DNA of 24,372 nucleotides from assembly GCF_946221465.1 (NCBI RefSeq), contig NZ_CAMJVP010000022.1, forward strand, positions 1 through 24,372. Reading direction: 5' to 3'. This document shows positions 6,394-14,362 of the stretch, in pieces. The notes beneath the pieces are model-generated. The model was not told the DNA's origin. It saw only the letters and a program-made list of their open reading frames with translations, and ran no database searches. A program made the position numbers and the translations under genes. Source of the stretch: an uncultured Aeromicrobium sp. (GTDB lineage Bacteria; Actinomycetota; Actinomycetes; Propionibacteriales; Nocardioidaceae). Every line of letters starts with the position of its first letter. Within the stretch, counting starts at the first letter, position 1.

Positions 6394-7583
6394 TGGCAAT
6401 GCCGCTGGACGACATCCGCGTGATCGATGCCTCCACGATCCTCGCCGGCCCTCTGTGCTGCCAGATCCTCGGCGACTTCGGTGCCGACGTGGTGAAGATC
6501 GAGCATCCCGCCGCCGGCGACAGCATGCGCGGCCACGGGAAGGCCAAGGACGGCATCCCGATCTGGTGGAAGGAGATCTCCCGCAATAAGCGGTTGATGG
6601 CACTCAACCTCGGCCGGCCCGAAGGAGCCGAGGTGTTCAAACGGCTCGCCGAGACCAGCGACGTCCTCGTCGAGAACTTCCGGCCGGGCACCCTCGAACG
6701 CTGGGGCATCGGCCCTGAGGTGCTTCATGCGATCAATCCGAGTCTGGTGATCGCGAGGCTCACGGGATTCGGGCAGACCGGTCCCTATGCGTCGCGTCCT
6801 GGATTCGGCACGCTGGTCGAGGCGATGAGCGGGTTCGCGCATCTGACCGGGCCGGAGGACGCCCCACCGACCCTGCCGGCCTTCGGACTCGCCGACAGCA
6901 TCTGCGGCATCGCCGCCTCCTCGGCTGTCACGATGGCCCTGCGGCATCGCGACCGCAGCAAAGAGGGACAGGTCATCGACCTGAGTCTGCTGGCACCGAT
7001 CCTCACCGCGGTAGGGCCCAGCCCTCTCGTCTACGACCTCCTCGGCATCGTCGAGACCCGGCATGGGAACCGCTCGACGAACAACGCGCCCCGCAACACC
7101 TATCTGACGCGCGACGGCGCGTGGGTGGCGATCTCCACCAGCGCGCAGTCGATCGCCGAGCGGGTCATGCGGCTCGTCGGCCACCCCGAGGTCATCGAGG
7201 AGCCCTGGTTCGCCTCAGGAGCCGGGCGCGTGCAGCACGTGGACGAGCTCGACGATTACGTCGGATCGTGGATCCGCGAGCGCGATCGTGACGAGGTGGT
7301 CCGCCTGTTCACCGAAGCGGGAGCAGCGGTCGCTCCGGTGTACGACGCCAAGGACATCGTCGACGATCCCCACATCCGCGCGACGGAGATGCTCACCCGC
7401 GTCGTCGATGAGGACTTCGGCTCGATGCTGCAGCACAACGTCATGTGGACGATGAGCCGGACCCCGGGTGCGATCCGCTTCAGCGGCCGGGAGCTGGGCC
7501 ATGACACCGAGCCGATCTTGCGCGAGCTCGGATACGACGACGCAACGATCGCGTCTTTGAGGGAAAAGGAGCTCATCAGGTGA
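6393..7583 (+). CDS. Family III (CaiB/BaiF) CoA-transferase
   Basis: Enzymes of this family move CoA between carboxylic acids through an aspartyl-CoA anhydride. The 396 residues start MAMPLDDIRVIDASTILAGP, followed by ILGDFGADVVKIEHP and NKRLMALNLGRPEG, all standard family landmarks. The catalytic aspartate is D168 in GLADSICGIAAS, the same position as D169 of formyl-CoA transferase. The ATG at 6393 is fixed by AAGGAGA at 6379-6385, the overlap with the preceding stop, and the family N-terminus; an in-frame extension further upstream is an artefact. The C-terminus overlaps the next gene by four bases (GTGA). Related enzymes activate succinate, malate, citramalate, itaconate or mesaconate, which fits the neighbouring CitE-like lyase. 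Donor and acceptor are unknown. Confidence 0.92.
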   Translation: MAMPLDDIRVIDASTILAGPLCCQILGDFGADVVKIEHPAAGDSMRGHGKAKDGIPIWWKEISRNKRLMALNLGRPEGAEVFKRLAETSDVLVENFRPGTLERWGIGPEVLHAINPSLVIARLTGFGQTGPYASRPGFGTLVEAMSGFAHLTGPEDAPPTLPAFGLADSICGIAASSAVTMALRHRDRSKEGQVIDLSLLAPILTAVGPSPLVYDLLGIVETRHGNRSTNNAPRNTYLTRDGAWVAISTSAQSIAERVMRLVGHPEVIEEPWFASGAGRVQHVDELDDYVGSWIRERDRDEVVRLFTEAGAAVAPVYDAKDIVDDPHIRATEMLTRVVDEDFGSMLQHNVMWTMSRTPGAIRFSGRELGHDTEPILRELGYDDATIASLREKELIR

Positions 7584-8395
7584 GTGACGCACTGCTGACG
7601 GCGGTCCGGCGCGGGCTGCGCATCGTCGACCTCGGGCGGGAGCTGCGTACCGGCATGCCCCAATCGCATAATCATCCTCAGTTCTGGCATACGCTGCCTC
7701 GCCGCCACGGCGACACGGTGCGGCCCGACGGCGGCAGCGCCGCGAACGACCTGATCACGACGGGGACCCACGTGGGGACGCACATCGATGCCCTCGCGCA
7801 CGTCAGCCAGGACGGCCTCCTGCATGGCGGCGTCCGGGTCGAGGACGCGCTCGAGGGCGGCAAATACGTCCAACACGGAGTTCACACGATCGAGCCGATG
7901 ATCCGACGCGGCGTGCTGCTCGACGTGCCGGCGGCGCTCGGCGAGGAGATCCTGCCCGGCGGATTCGAGATCACCGCAGCGATGCTGGACAAGACCGCCG
8001 CGGGGCAGGGGGTCGCCGTCGACGAGGGAGATGTCGTTCTGATCCGCACCGCCTGGGGACGCAAGTTCGCCGAGGGCGCCCCGGCCTACATGGGGCATGC
8101 GACGGGCGTCCCGGGACCAGGCCAGGAGGCGGCGCGATGGCTCGCCGACCGTGGCGTCCACGCGACAGGCGCGGACACGATCGCCTACGAGGTCCAGGCC
8201 CCCGGCGCGGCGCATGCGGTGCTTCCTGCGCATCGAGTGCTCCTGGTAGAGCAGGGCATCTACATCCTTGAGGCGCTGGACCTGGAGGAACTCGCGGCGG
8301 CCGCGATCTACGAGTTCACCCTGGTCGCGGTTCCCCTGCCGATCTTCGGCGCGACGGGTTCGCCGATCCGCCCCCTCGCGGTGGTGACGGCGTGA
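7580..8395 (+). CDS. Cyclase-family metal-dependent hydrolase (kynurenine formamidase-like)
   Basis: This family (PF04199) contains bacterial arylformamidase KynB, isatin hydrolase and related amidohydrolases. The 271-residue protein carries the metal-binding signature HxxxHxDxxxH at H64, H68, D70 and H74 within GTHVGTHIDALAHV. N-terminal LRIVDLGRELRTGMPQSHNHPQF and the later GDVVLIRTAWG and HRVLLVEQGIYILEALDLEEL are typical of the longer subgroup often found in heteroaromatic or lactam degradation clusters. The GTG start overlaps the previous stop (GTGA), and its own stop overlaps the next GTG in the same way. It probably hydrolyses an amide, N-formyl group or lactone intermediate. Without tryptophan-pathway neighbours, a role as true KynB is unlikely. 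Confidence 0.88.
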   Translation: MSDALLTAVRRGLRIVDLGRELRTGMPQSHNHPQFWHTLPRRHGDTVRPDGGSAANDLITTGTHVGTHIDALAHVSQDGLLHGGVRVEDALEGGKYVQHGVHTIEPMIRRGVLLDVPAALGEEILPGGFEITAAMLDKTAAGQGVAVDEGDVVLIRTAWGRKFAEGAPAYMGHATGVPGPGQEAARWLADRGVHATGADTIAYEVQAPGAAHAVLPAHRVLLVEQGIYILEALDLEELAAAAIYEFTLVAVPLPIFGATGSPIRPLAVVTA

Positions 8396-9819
8396 CGGCC
8401 GCCGAAACCCTCGCTCAGCGACTGGCGGGTTGGGCCCACGGCCTGTCTTATGAGGACCTGGGGGAGGACCTGGTCCTGGCGGTCAAGCAGCGGGTGCTCG
8501 ACGTTGTCGGCATTGCGATCGCGGCTCAGGCGCTGCCGACGAGCGCTGCCGTCGTCCGCGTCGTCGAACAGACCGGGGGTAGGCCTCAGGCGACGGCGTT
8601 CGGCATCACCGACCGGGTTCCCGCCGCGCAGGCGGCGTTCGTCAACGGGGTCCTCGCCCATTCCCTCGACTATGACGACACGCATCTGCCGAGCGTGCTC
8701 CATCCGAGCGCGAGCGTCGTTCCGGCGGTGCTGGCCGCCGCCGAGGCAGGTGAACACGACGGGCGGGAGGTGATCCGCGCCGTGGCCATCGGCCTCGAGG
8801 TCTGTGTGCGTCTCGGCATGGCGGGCTACGACGAGGACGTGCAGAACTCGTTGTTCTTCGAACACGGGCAGCACGCAACGTCCATCTGCGGGGCCATGGG
8901 TGCCAGCGCCGCGGTGGCGGCGCTGCGCGGCGACGCGGCCACGATCGTGCACGCACTCGGCATCGCCGCGTCCATGGCGAGCGGAATCATTGAGAGCAAT
9001 CGAACCGGAGGCACGGTCAAACGGCTGCATTGCGGATGGGCCGCCCACGGCGCCGTCACCGCCGTCGACCTCGCCCTGGCGGGCCTGACGGGTCCCTCCA
9101 CGGTGCTGGAGGGACGCTTCGGATTCTTCCGTGCCTGGCTCCACGACGGCGGAGATCTCTCGCAGATCGTGGATCGTCTGGGAGAGCACTGGAACGTTCC
9201 GGACATCTTTGTCAAGCCGTATCCGGCGAATCATTTCACTCATACGGCGATCGACGCCGCCGCCCGGTTGCGGCGTGCTGGCATCACACCGGAGGACGTC
9301 GTGTCGCTGACGCTGGGCGTCCCGGCGCCCACGGTCCGGACGATCGGTGAGCCGATCGAGGTCAAGCGCGCGCCGGAGACCGGATACATGGCGCAGTTCT
9401 CCGGTCCCTACGCGGTCGCGGTGGGCCTGCTCGGCGGTGGGGGCCTAGAGGTCGGGCTGGACGACTTCACCGACGAGCTCGCGCGCGATCCGCAACGCCG
9501 GGCCATTATGGCGAAGGTCTCGGTGGAAGCCGACGACGAGTGCACGGCGATCTTCCCGCATCAGTTCCCCGCGGTCCTGACCGCGCACCTGGCCGACGGC
9601 CGCACCGTGGTCGAGAAGGTGCTCGTGAACCGGGGCGGCAACCGAAATCCGCTGACCTTCGACGAGCTGGCCACGAAGTTCCGCGACAACGCCGGCCGGC
9701 GTCTTGCTCCGTCTCAGGTTCGCGACCTGGAGGAGGCGTTCCGGCATCTGGAGCGCCAGCCGAGTCTCGCGTCCGCACTACGGCCCCTGGCGATGTCGGG
9801 TGCCGGTCACCCACACTGA
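8392..9819 (+). CDS. MmgE/PrpD-family protein with intact active site
   Basis: The MmgE/PrpD fold includes 2-methylcitrate dehydratase, cis-aconitate decarboxylase and iminodisuccinate epimerase. The 475 residues show the family active-site pattern: HSLDYDDTH with D93 and T97, H104 in LHPSAS, H161 in HGQHATSICGAMGAS, K210 in RTGGTVKRLHCGWAAHG, and K275/Y277 in FVKPYPANHFTH. These correspond well to the residues described for cis-aconitate decarboxylase, so a catalytically competent lyase, hydratase or decarboxylase acting on a branched di- or tricarboxylate is likely. The GTG start overlaps the cyclase stop. There is no methylcitrate synthase or methylisocitrate lyase nearby, so the propionate cycle is an unlikely context. 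A second, divergent copy is encoded at 17464. Confidence 0.9.
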   Translation: MTAAETLAQRLAGWAHGLSYEDLGEDLVLAVKQRVLDVVGIAIAAQALPTSAAVVRVVEQTGGRPQATAFGITDRVPAAQAAFVNGVLAHSLDYDDTHLPSVLHPSASVVPAVLAAAEAGEHDGREVIRAVAIGLEVCVRLGMAGYDEDVQNSLFFEHGQHATSICGAMGASAAVAALRGDAATIVHALGIAASMASGIIESNRTGGTVKRLHCGWAAHGAVTAVDLALAGLTGPSTVLEGRFGFFRAWLHDGGDLSQIVDRLGEHWNVPDIFVKPYPANHFTHTAIDAAARLRRAGITPEDVVSLTLGVPAPTVRTIGEPIEVKRAPETGYMAQFSGPYAVAVGLLGGGGLEVGLDDFTDELARDPQRRAIMAKVSVEADDECTAIFPHQFPAVLTAHLADGRTVVEKVLVNRGGNRNPLTFDELATKFRDNAGRRLAPSQVRDLEEAFRHLERQPSLASALRPLAMSGAGHPH

Positions 9820-9833
9820 AAGGAACTGATCCG

Positions 9834-11294
9834 ATGGCCCTCTACGATTCTCTTATCGTCAACGCGCGTGTGGTCCGGGCGGGCGCCGAGGCACCCGAGC
9901 AACTGGACGTCGCGGTCAAGGACGGCGTCATCGCCGCGATCGGCACTGCTCTCGACTCCGGTGCGGCTGATCAGGTGATCGACGCCGGGGGCAAGCTCCT
10001 CTTCCCCGGTGTGGTCGACAGCCATCAGCACTGGGGGATCTACAACCCCTTGTCCGAGGACGCCGTCGTCGAGTCCAAGGCGAACCTCCAAGGCGGCGTC
10101 ACTACCGGCATCACCTACATCCGCACGGGGGCCTACTACCTGAACCGGTCCGGACCTTACCGGGAGATCTTCCCGCAGGTCCTCGACACCGTCGAAGGCC
10201 GGGCGCACAGCGACTACGCGTTCCACGTGGCGCCGATCCTCGCTGAGCACATCGACGAGATCCCCTATCTCATCGAGCAGGGCGTGCCGTCTTTCAAGGT
10301 CTTCATGTTCTACGGTGCCCACGGCCTGCACGGCGGCTCGGACGATCAGAAGAAGTTCCTCATGATCCCCGATGAGCAGTCGTACGACTACGCCCACTTC
10401 GAGTTCGTCATGCGGGCGCTTCAGCAGGCGCGCCTCGATCCGGCTCACGAGTCGATCAAGGACGCCATCTCGCTGTCGCTGCACTGTGAGACGGCCGAGA
10501 TCATGCGGGCCTACACCCAGATCGTCCAGAGCGAGGGGCGGCTCTCGGGGCTGGAGGCCTACAGCGCCTCGCGGCCGCCCCACTCCGAAGGTCTCGCGAT
10601 CACGATCGCGGCGTATCTGGCTCATGAGACCGAGCTGCCGACGATCAATCTCCTGCACCTGACGAGCCGCAAGGCGTTCGAGGCGGCGATGCTGATGCAG
10701 CAGACCTTCCCTCACATTGCGTTCCGTCGCGAGGTCACGGTCGGACACCTGCTGGCCGACTTCACCGCGCCGCTGGGCGGCAAGGTCAACCCTCCGCTGC
10801 GCTCGCGCGACGATGTCGACGCATTATGGGAGCACTTGCTCGCGGGCAACGTGGACTGGGTCGTGAGCGATCACGCCTGCTGCAAGGACGAGACCAAGTT
10901 CGGCGATCCGCGCGAGGACGTCTTCCTGGCGAAGTCCGGGTTCGGCGGCGCCGAGTATCTGCTGCCCGGCATGATCAGCGAGGGCAGGAGGCGCGGCCTG
11001 TCCTACAACCGGATCGCGGAGTTGCTCGCGAGGCAGCCTGCAGCACGCTACGGCGCAACCACCAAGGGCGACATCGCCGTGGGACTCGACGCCGATTTCG
11101 CGCTGGTCGACGACGATGTCGAGTGGGTTGTTCGAGCCGAGGATTCGCTGTCGGCCCAGGAATACACGCCATTCGAGGGCTTTCAGATGTCCGCGAAGGT
11201 GACCGACACGTACCTGCGCGGCCGGCACGTGTTCGGCGACGGCCAGGTCATCGGTGATCCATCGGGACGCTACGTACATCGTGGTCGGGGCTGA
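9834..11294 (+). CDS. Hydantoinase/dihydropyrimidinase-type amidohydrolase
   Basis: This is a binuclear-metal cyclic amidase that should open a lactam, hydantoin or dihydropyrimidine-type ring. The 486 residues hold every ligand of the hydantoinase group: H64 and H66 (GVVDSHQHWG), the lysine expected to be carboxylated, K155 (SFKVFMFYG), H217 (LSLHCETAE), H275 (LLHLTSRKA) and D346 (VVSDHACC). The K-to-first-His spacing is 62 residues against about 33 in D-hydantoinases, so there is an insertion of roughly 29 residues (about 160-205). The ATG at 9834 has AAAGGA about 9 bases upstream; a much longer in-frame reading overlaps the preceding gene and is rejected. Allantoinase and the enamidase of nicotinate degradation belong to the same superfamily and are alternatives. 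Unusual residues CCKDETKFG follow the SDH motif. Confidence 0.88.
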   Translation: MALYDSLIVNARVVRAGAEAPEQLDVAVKDGVIAAIGTALDSGAADQVIDAGGKLLFPGVVDSHQHWGIYNPLSEDAVVESKANLQGGVTTGITYIRTGAYYLNRSGPYREIFPQVLDTVEGRAHSDYAFHVAPILAEHIDEIPYLIEQGVPSFKVFMFYGAHGLHGGSDDQKKFLMIPDEQSYDYAHFEFVMRALQQARLDPAHESIKDAISLSLHCETAEIMRAYTQIVQSEGRLSGLEAYSASRPPHSEGLAITIAAYLAHETELPTINLLHLTSRKAFEAAMLMQQTFPHIAFRREVTVGHLLADFTAPLGGKVNPPLRSRDDVDALWEHLLAGNVDWVVSDHACCKDETKFGDPREDVFLAKSGFGGAEYLLPGMISEGRRRGLSYNRIAELLARQPAARYGATTKGDIAVGLDADFALVDDDVEWVVRAEDSLSAQEYTPFEGFQMSAKVTDTYLRGRHVFGDGQVIGDPSGRYVHRGRG

Positions 11295-11317
11295 ACTGCG
11301 ACGTCATACTGGGTGCC

Positions 11318-12085
11318 ATGACGGCGAAGCGACCGGCGGACTCCACCACGGGGCGAGTGGCGAACGTGCTGCTCGCCTTCGCGGGAGTCGACGGTGCGGT
11401 GGGCATCACCGAACTGTCACGCACGACGGGCCTCAGCAAGGCCGTCGTGTACCGCATCGTGCGCGAGCTGTGCACGCAGAATCTCGTGACGCGCGATCCG
11501 GTCACTCGACGCTACTCGCTCGGCCCAGCGGCCTTCGCGTTGGGCGATGCGGCCAGCAGGACTTCGCAGTTTCGGCGTCTGGGGATGACCGTGTTGGCCG
11601 ATCTCGCCGAACTCACCGGTGAGACGACCACCTTGTCGGCGCGTGCCGGCCACCGCCGGGTGTATGTCGCTCAGGTGGAGAGTTCGCAGCTCGTCAGGAT
11701 CTCGGTCCAGGTGGGGTCTGCCCAGCCGCTGACCGTGGGCGCCTCCGGTCACGCGATCCTGGCCTTCCTGCCCGAGGATGAGATCGAGGCCGCATTGGCG
11801 GCGGGGATTCCCGCGGTCAGTCCTCGCACCGAGACCCGTCCAGAGGCGATCCGCGAGCGCTTGCGGATCGCTCGGGAACGCGGATTCGCCACGACCGAGA
11901 GCGAACGCATCGCGGAGTCGACCAGTTTCGCCGCACCGGTGCGTGACGCTGCCGGCGAGGTGCTCGGGTGCATCAGCGTCGCGGCGGTGTCAAGTCGGCT
12001 GGACCCTGAGCGCGAGGAGCGGCTCGCGTCCCAGGTGATGGCCGCAGCCGCTCATCTCTCGGAGCGCTTGCGCGCGCGATCCTAA
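11318..12085 (+). CDS. IclR-family transcriptional regulator
   Basis: This is a one-component regulator of 255 residues. The N-terminal winged helix-turn-helix spans about 10-70, with the recognition part GITELSRTTGLSKAVVYRIVREL (29-51 region) followed by the wing DPVTRRYSLG. The C-terminal effector domain shows the family landmarks VGASGHAILAFLP, ARERGFATTESERIAESTSFAAPVRDAAGEVLGCISVA. It is the last gene of operon 1, 23 bases after the amidohydrolase, and is followed by a strong hairpin. I infer that it recognises the four 19-bp palindromes at 5392, 5515, 12204 and 12358 and responds to the pathway substrate or an intermediate. No such site lies directly before the iclR start, so its expression would be controlled through operon 1. 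Confidence 0.93.
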   Translation: MTAKRPADSTTGRVANVLLAFAGVDGAVGITELSRTTGLSKAVVYRIVRELCTQNLVTRDPVTRRYSLGPAAFALGDAASRTSQFRRLGMTVLADLAELTGETTTLSARAGHRRVYVAQVESSQLVRISVQVGSAQPLTVGASGHAILAFLPEDEIEAALAAGIPAVSPRTETRPEAIRERLRIARERGFATTESERIAESTSFAAPVRDAAGEVLGCISVAAVSSRLDPEREERLASQVMAAAAHLSERLRARS

Positions 12086-12096
12086 CGCCAAGGCGT

Positions 12097-12136
12097 GAAG
12101 GTCCGTCCCGAGCATGGTGCTTCGGGACGGACCTTC
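12097..12136 (+). terminator. Strong hairpin after the IclR gene, probable terminator
   Basis: A perfect 15-bp stem (GAAGGTCCGTCCCGA at 12097-12111 with its complement at 12122-12136) encloses a 10-base loop, 11 bases after the iclR stop. Only a weak T-rich tail follows (GTCATTCGTG), as is common for actinobacterial terminators. It separates operon 1 from the promoter region of operon 2. Confidence 0.7.
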
Positions 12137-12203
12137 GTCATTCGTGAAGGAGTCCGCGAAGCTCACCTCTGTCCTCGCTCGGGCTGTTTCGCAAGCTGAC
12201 ATA

Positions 12204-12222
12204 TGTTCCGATAAAAGGAACA
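12204..12222. promoter_or_regulatory. Operator C: 19-bp palindromic regulator site, upstream copy for operon 2
   Basis: The sequence TGTTCCGATAAAAGGAACA is symmetric at 7 of 9 pairs with perfect TGTTCC/GGAACA ends and matches the sites before operon 1. It lies in the 320-bp gene-free stretch 12086-12405, which also holds the terminator, an AT-rich segment (about 12255-12300), the promoter and operator D; I see no gene there. Confidence 0.65.
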
Positions 12223-12307
12223 AATGGCAGAAGCGAAGTCCGAGCAAAACCCGGCATATGACACTAGTGTTTCGAGAATATATCGGGTAAAAAAGGGAAA
12301 ATCGTCC

Positions 12308-12337
12308 TTGCGCTGGACTGAATGGCGTGTGTAGTAT
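12308..12337 (+). promoter_or_regulatory. Predicted promoter of catabolic operon 2
   Basis: TTGCGC (12308-12313) and TAGTAT (12332-12337) are 18 bases apart and preceded by an AT-rich stretch with A-tracts (GGTAAAAAAGGGAAAATCG) that could act as an UP-like element. Transcription would begin near 12344, just before operator D, reproducing the layout at operon 1. Confidence 0.5.
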
Positions 12338-12357
12338 CCCAAGAACACAGCGATTTA

Positions 12358-12376
12358 TGTTCCGATTATCGGCACA
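12358..12376. promoter_or_regulatory. Operator D: 19-bp palindromic regulator site, downstream copy for operon 2
   Basis: The sequence TGTTCCGATTATCGGCACA is symmetric at 8 of 9 pairs, the best of the four copies, and defines the CCGATNATCGG core. It lies about 14-32 bases downstream of the predicted transcription start, 30 bases before the start codon of the permease gene. Its centre is 154 bp from that of operator C. Confidence 0.65.
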
Positions 12377-12405
12377 CAGTTCGACCCGAAAGGGTGGAGG
12401 CGGTC

Positions 12406-13239
12406 ATGACAAGTTCTGGCACTGCACGCGACAGGTTTCACGCTGTCACCCGTGATGTGGTGAATTCCCGCGGCCTGCTGTGGATCACCACGCCGGCGCT
12501 GCTCCTGGCCTTCCTCGGACTATGGAAGCTCTACACGGTGGTGACCGACGTGAGCCCCCTGGTGCTTCCCCCGCCGGAGGACGTCCTGGTGGCGCTCATC
12601 GACCTTTCCGGCCAGCGCATGATCTGGGAGGCCACCTACGTGACCCTGTACGAGACGGTGGTCGGGTTCCTGCTCGCCGCCGGCGTCGGGATCACCCTGG
12701 GCATCGTGCTAGGCAAGGCCCGCGTCCTGGAGAAGATCCTCTCACCCTTCCTCGTGGCCACGCAGGTCGTGCCGAAGGTCGCCATCGTGCCGCTCCTGCT
12801 GCTGTGGTTCGGTTTCGGGCTGAGCTCGAAGATCTTCATGGCGGCGATCATCGCGTTCTTCGTCATGATGCAGAACACGATCTTGGGGGTCCGCTCGATC
12901 GAGCCAGGACATCGCGACCTCATGCGCGTCATCCGTGCGCCGTGGTGGAAGCGGGTGCTCTCCCTCGACATCCCCTCGTCGCTGCCCTACGTGTTGACCG
13001 GCGTCGAACTCGGCATGGTCTTCGCCATCACGGGCGCGATCGTGGGCGAGTACCTCGGGGGTGACCAGGGGCTTGGCTCCCTCGCGACGGTTTTTCTCGC
13101 CGGATTGCGGACCGACCAGCTGTTCGCCGTCGTCATCATCATGACGCTGCTGGGCTTCATTCTCTATGCCGTCGTCGCCGGAATCAGACGTTATGCCATC
13201 CCGTGGCACGAATCCTCGGGCCGCGCGGCGAGTATGTGA
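12406..13239 (+). CDS. ABC transporter permease, SsuC/TauC-type
   Basis: This is the inner-membrane subunit of a nitrate/sulfonate/taurine-class importer (277 residues, BPD_transp_1 fold). Six membrane helices are visible, beginning LLWITTPALLLAFLGLWKLY and ending AVVIIMTLLGFILYAVVAGI. The typical periplasmic segment LVLPPPEDVLVAL follows TM1, and the cytoplasmic coupling loop (EAA-like) is GVRSIEPGHRDLMRVIRAPWWKRVLSLDIPSS, cut here only by description. The ATG at 12406 has TGGAGG 5 bases upstream; an in-frame ATG at 12322 lies within the promoter and is not credible. It is the first gene of operon 2. Its ATPase partner is encoded three genes further on (16625). Confidence 0.92.
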   Translation: MTSSGTARDRFHAVTRDVVNSRGLLWITTPALLLAFLGLWKLYTVVTDVSPLVLPPPEDVLVALIDLSGQRMIWEATYVTLYETVVGFLLAAGVGITLGIVLGKARVLEKILSPFLVATQVVPKVAIVPLLLLWFGFGLSSKIFMAAIIAFFVMMQNTILGVRSIEPGHRDLMRVIRAPWWKRVLSLDIPSSLPYVLTGVELGMVFAITGAIVGEYLGGDQGLGSLATVFLAGLRTDQLFAVVIIMTLLGFILYAVVAGIRRYAIPWHESSGRAASM

Positions 13240-13262
13240 CACCCCTCAAGGAGTTGACAAAG

Positions 13263-14312
13263 ATGGATCGACGCAGTTTTCTCGGGGCCGCCGGACTGGT
13301 CGTGGTCTCGACGGCGGGCGGAAGCCTTCTCGCCGCGTGCGCGCCCGGCGGAAATCAGGGAAGCAACGGCCAGGAAGGCGGAGGTTCGGGCAGCGCCACG
13401 AACCTCACGTTCATGACTCCGTTTCAGCACATCATGGCTTACGCGGACGTCTACGTCGCGATTCAGCAGGGCTTCTTCGAGGACGAGGGACTGCGCGTGG
13501 AGGCCGTCGGCGGAACCGGGACGGCGACATCGGTGACGCAGGTCGTCGCGGGACAGGCGCAGATCGGCAAGGCCGCATCCATCGTCACCTGCCCCCTCAT
13601 CGCCGACGAGGGCGCGGACATCATCACGGTCGCCCTCGGCGACCAGCGCAGCCAGTACAGCGTCGCGTCCAGCGTGGATGCTCCTCTCACCCATCCCGAA
13701 CAGTGGCAGGGCAAGACCATCGGCGTCATCTCCCAAGGGGGCGCGACCGAACTCCTGCTCGACGCCATGTCGGTGGCGGTCGGGCTGGACCCGAGCGCGG
13801 TGAACAAGGTCGTCACGGGTGCCGACGTGAGCTCGCTGGAGTTCCTGAATCGCGGTGAAGTGGATGGGTTCATCACCTTCATGGGGTCGGAGACCGCGCT
13901 GCGCCACCTCGGCGTCGAGCTGAACTATCTGAACACGGATGAGTTCGCGCCGATGCCGTCGGACGCCTACATCGTGAAGAAGTCCGCGCTGGAGTCCCAG
14001 GGCGAGGAGATCGCCTCCTTCCTGCGCGCATGTCGGCGCGGCTTCGAGTTCATGGACGACCCGGCCAATCAGCAGGCCGTCTTGGAGGCTGTCGGGCAGT
14101 TCAACCCCACTGAGGTGAGCGACGAAGACCTTGCCCTGCTCAAACTGGAGGCGCAGCTGGAACTGTGCCGTCCGGCCTCGGGGGACTTCCTCTCCATGGA
14201 CCTTGGTGCCTGGCAGAGCGCGGTGGACTTGATGCGAAGGGCCGGCATCGTGGAGGACACCTCCCGACCGGTGACCGATTTCGCCACGACGCAGATCCTC
14301 GAGGCGCTGTGA
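13263..14312 (+). CDS. ABC transporter substrate-binding lipoprotein, NMT1/THI5-like
   Basis: This is the extracytoplasmic receptor of the importer (349 residues). The N-terminus has a twin-arginine-like signal (MDRRSFLGAAG) leading to a lipobox LLAAC with C26 as lipid anchor, then a Gly/Ser/Asn-rich spacer. The mature part follows the SsuA/NMT1 pattern: NLTFMTPFQHIMAYADVYVA, IQQGFFEDEGLRVEAVGGTG, QVVAGQAQIGKA, then WQGKTIGVISQGGATELL and FLNRGEVDGFITFMGSE. Relatives bind sulfonates, aromatic sulfonates, thiamine-precursor pyrimidines, riboflavin or phthalate-type ligands, so a small heterocyclic or carboxylated ligand is plausible. AAGGAG lies 11 bases before the ATG at 13263; the upstream ATG at 13203 lies inside the permease gene and is rejected. 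Confidence 0.9.
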   Translation: MDRRSFLGAAGLVVVSTAGGSLLAACAPGGNQGSNGQEGGGSGSATNLTFMTPFQHIMAYADVYVAIQQGFFEDEGLRVEAVGGTGTATSVTQVVAGQAQIGKAASIVTCPLIADEGADIITVALGDQRSQYSVASSVDAPLTHPEQWQGKTIGVISQGGATELLLDAMSVAVGLDPSAVNKVVTGADVSSLEFLNRGEVDGFITFMGSETALRHLGVELNYLNTDEFAPMPSDAYIVKKSALESQGEEIASFLRACRRGFEFMDDPANQQAVLEAVGQFNPTEVSDEDLALLKLEAQLELCRPASGDFLSMDLGAWQSAVDLMRRAGIVEDTSRPVTDFATTQILEAL

Positions 14313-14362
14313 GGTCGCGTCCGGTGTCCGCCGCCGTCGTGATCGAGCGGAGGGCCTGAACC

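Noticed and set aside
8392..9819. Assignment as 2-methylcitrate dehydratase (prpD)
   Set aside because: The family fits, but methylcitrate synthase and methylisocitrate lyase genes are missing and the neighbours are amidohydrolases, so the gene symbol is not justified.
12163..12348. 61-codon minus-strand frame with aromatic-rich product in the intergenic region
   Set aside because: It crosses operator C and the predicted promoter of operon 2, lies in AT-rich regulatory DNA and has no ribosome binding site or homology I can recognise.
13254..13259. TTGACA before the binding-protein gene
   Set aside because: It is a perfect -35 hexamer by chance, located between the AAGGAG ribosome binding site and the ATG; no promoter could use it to make the full message.
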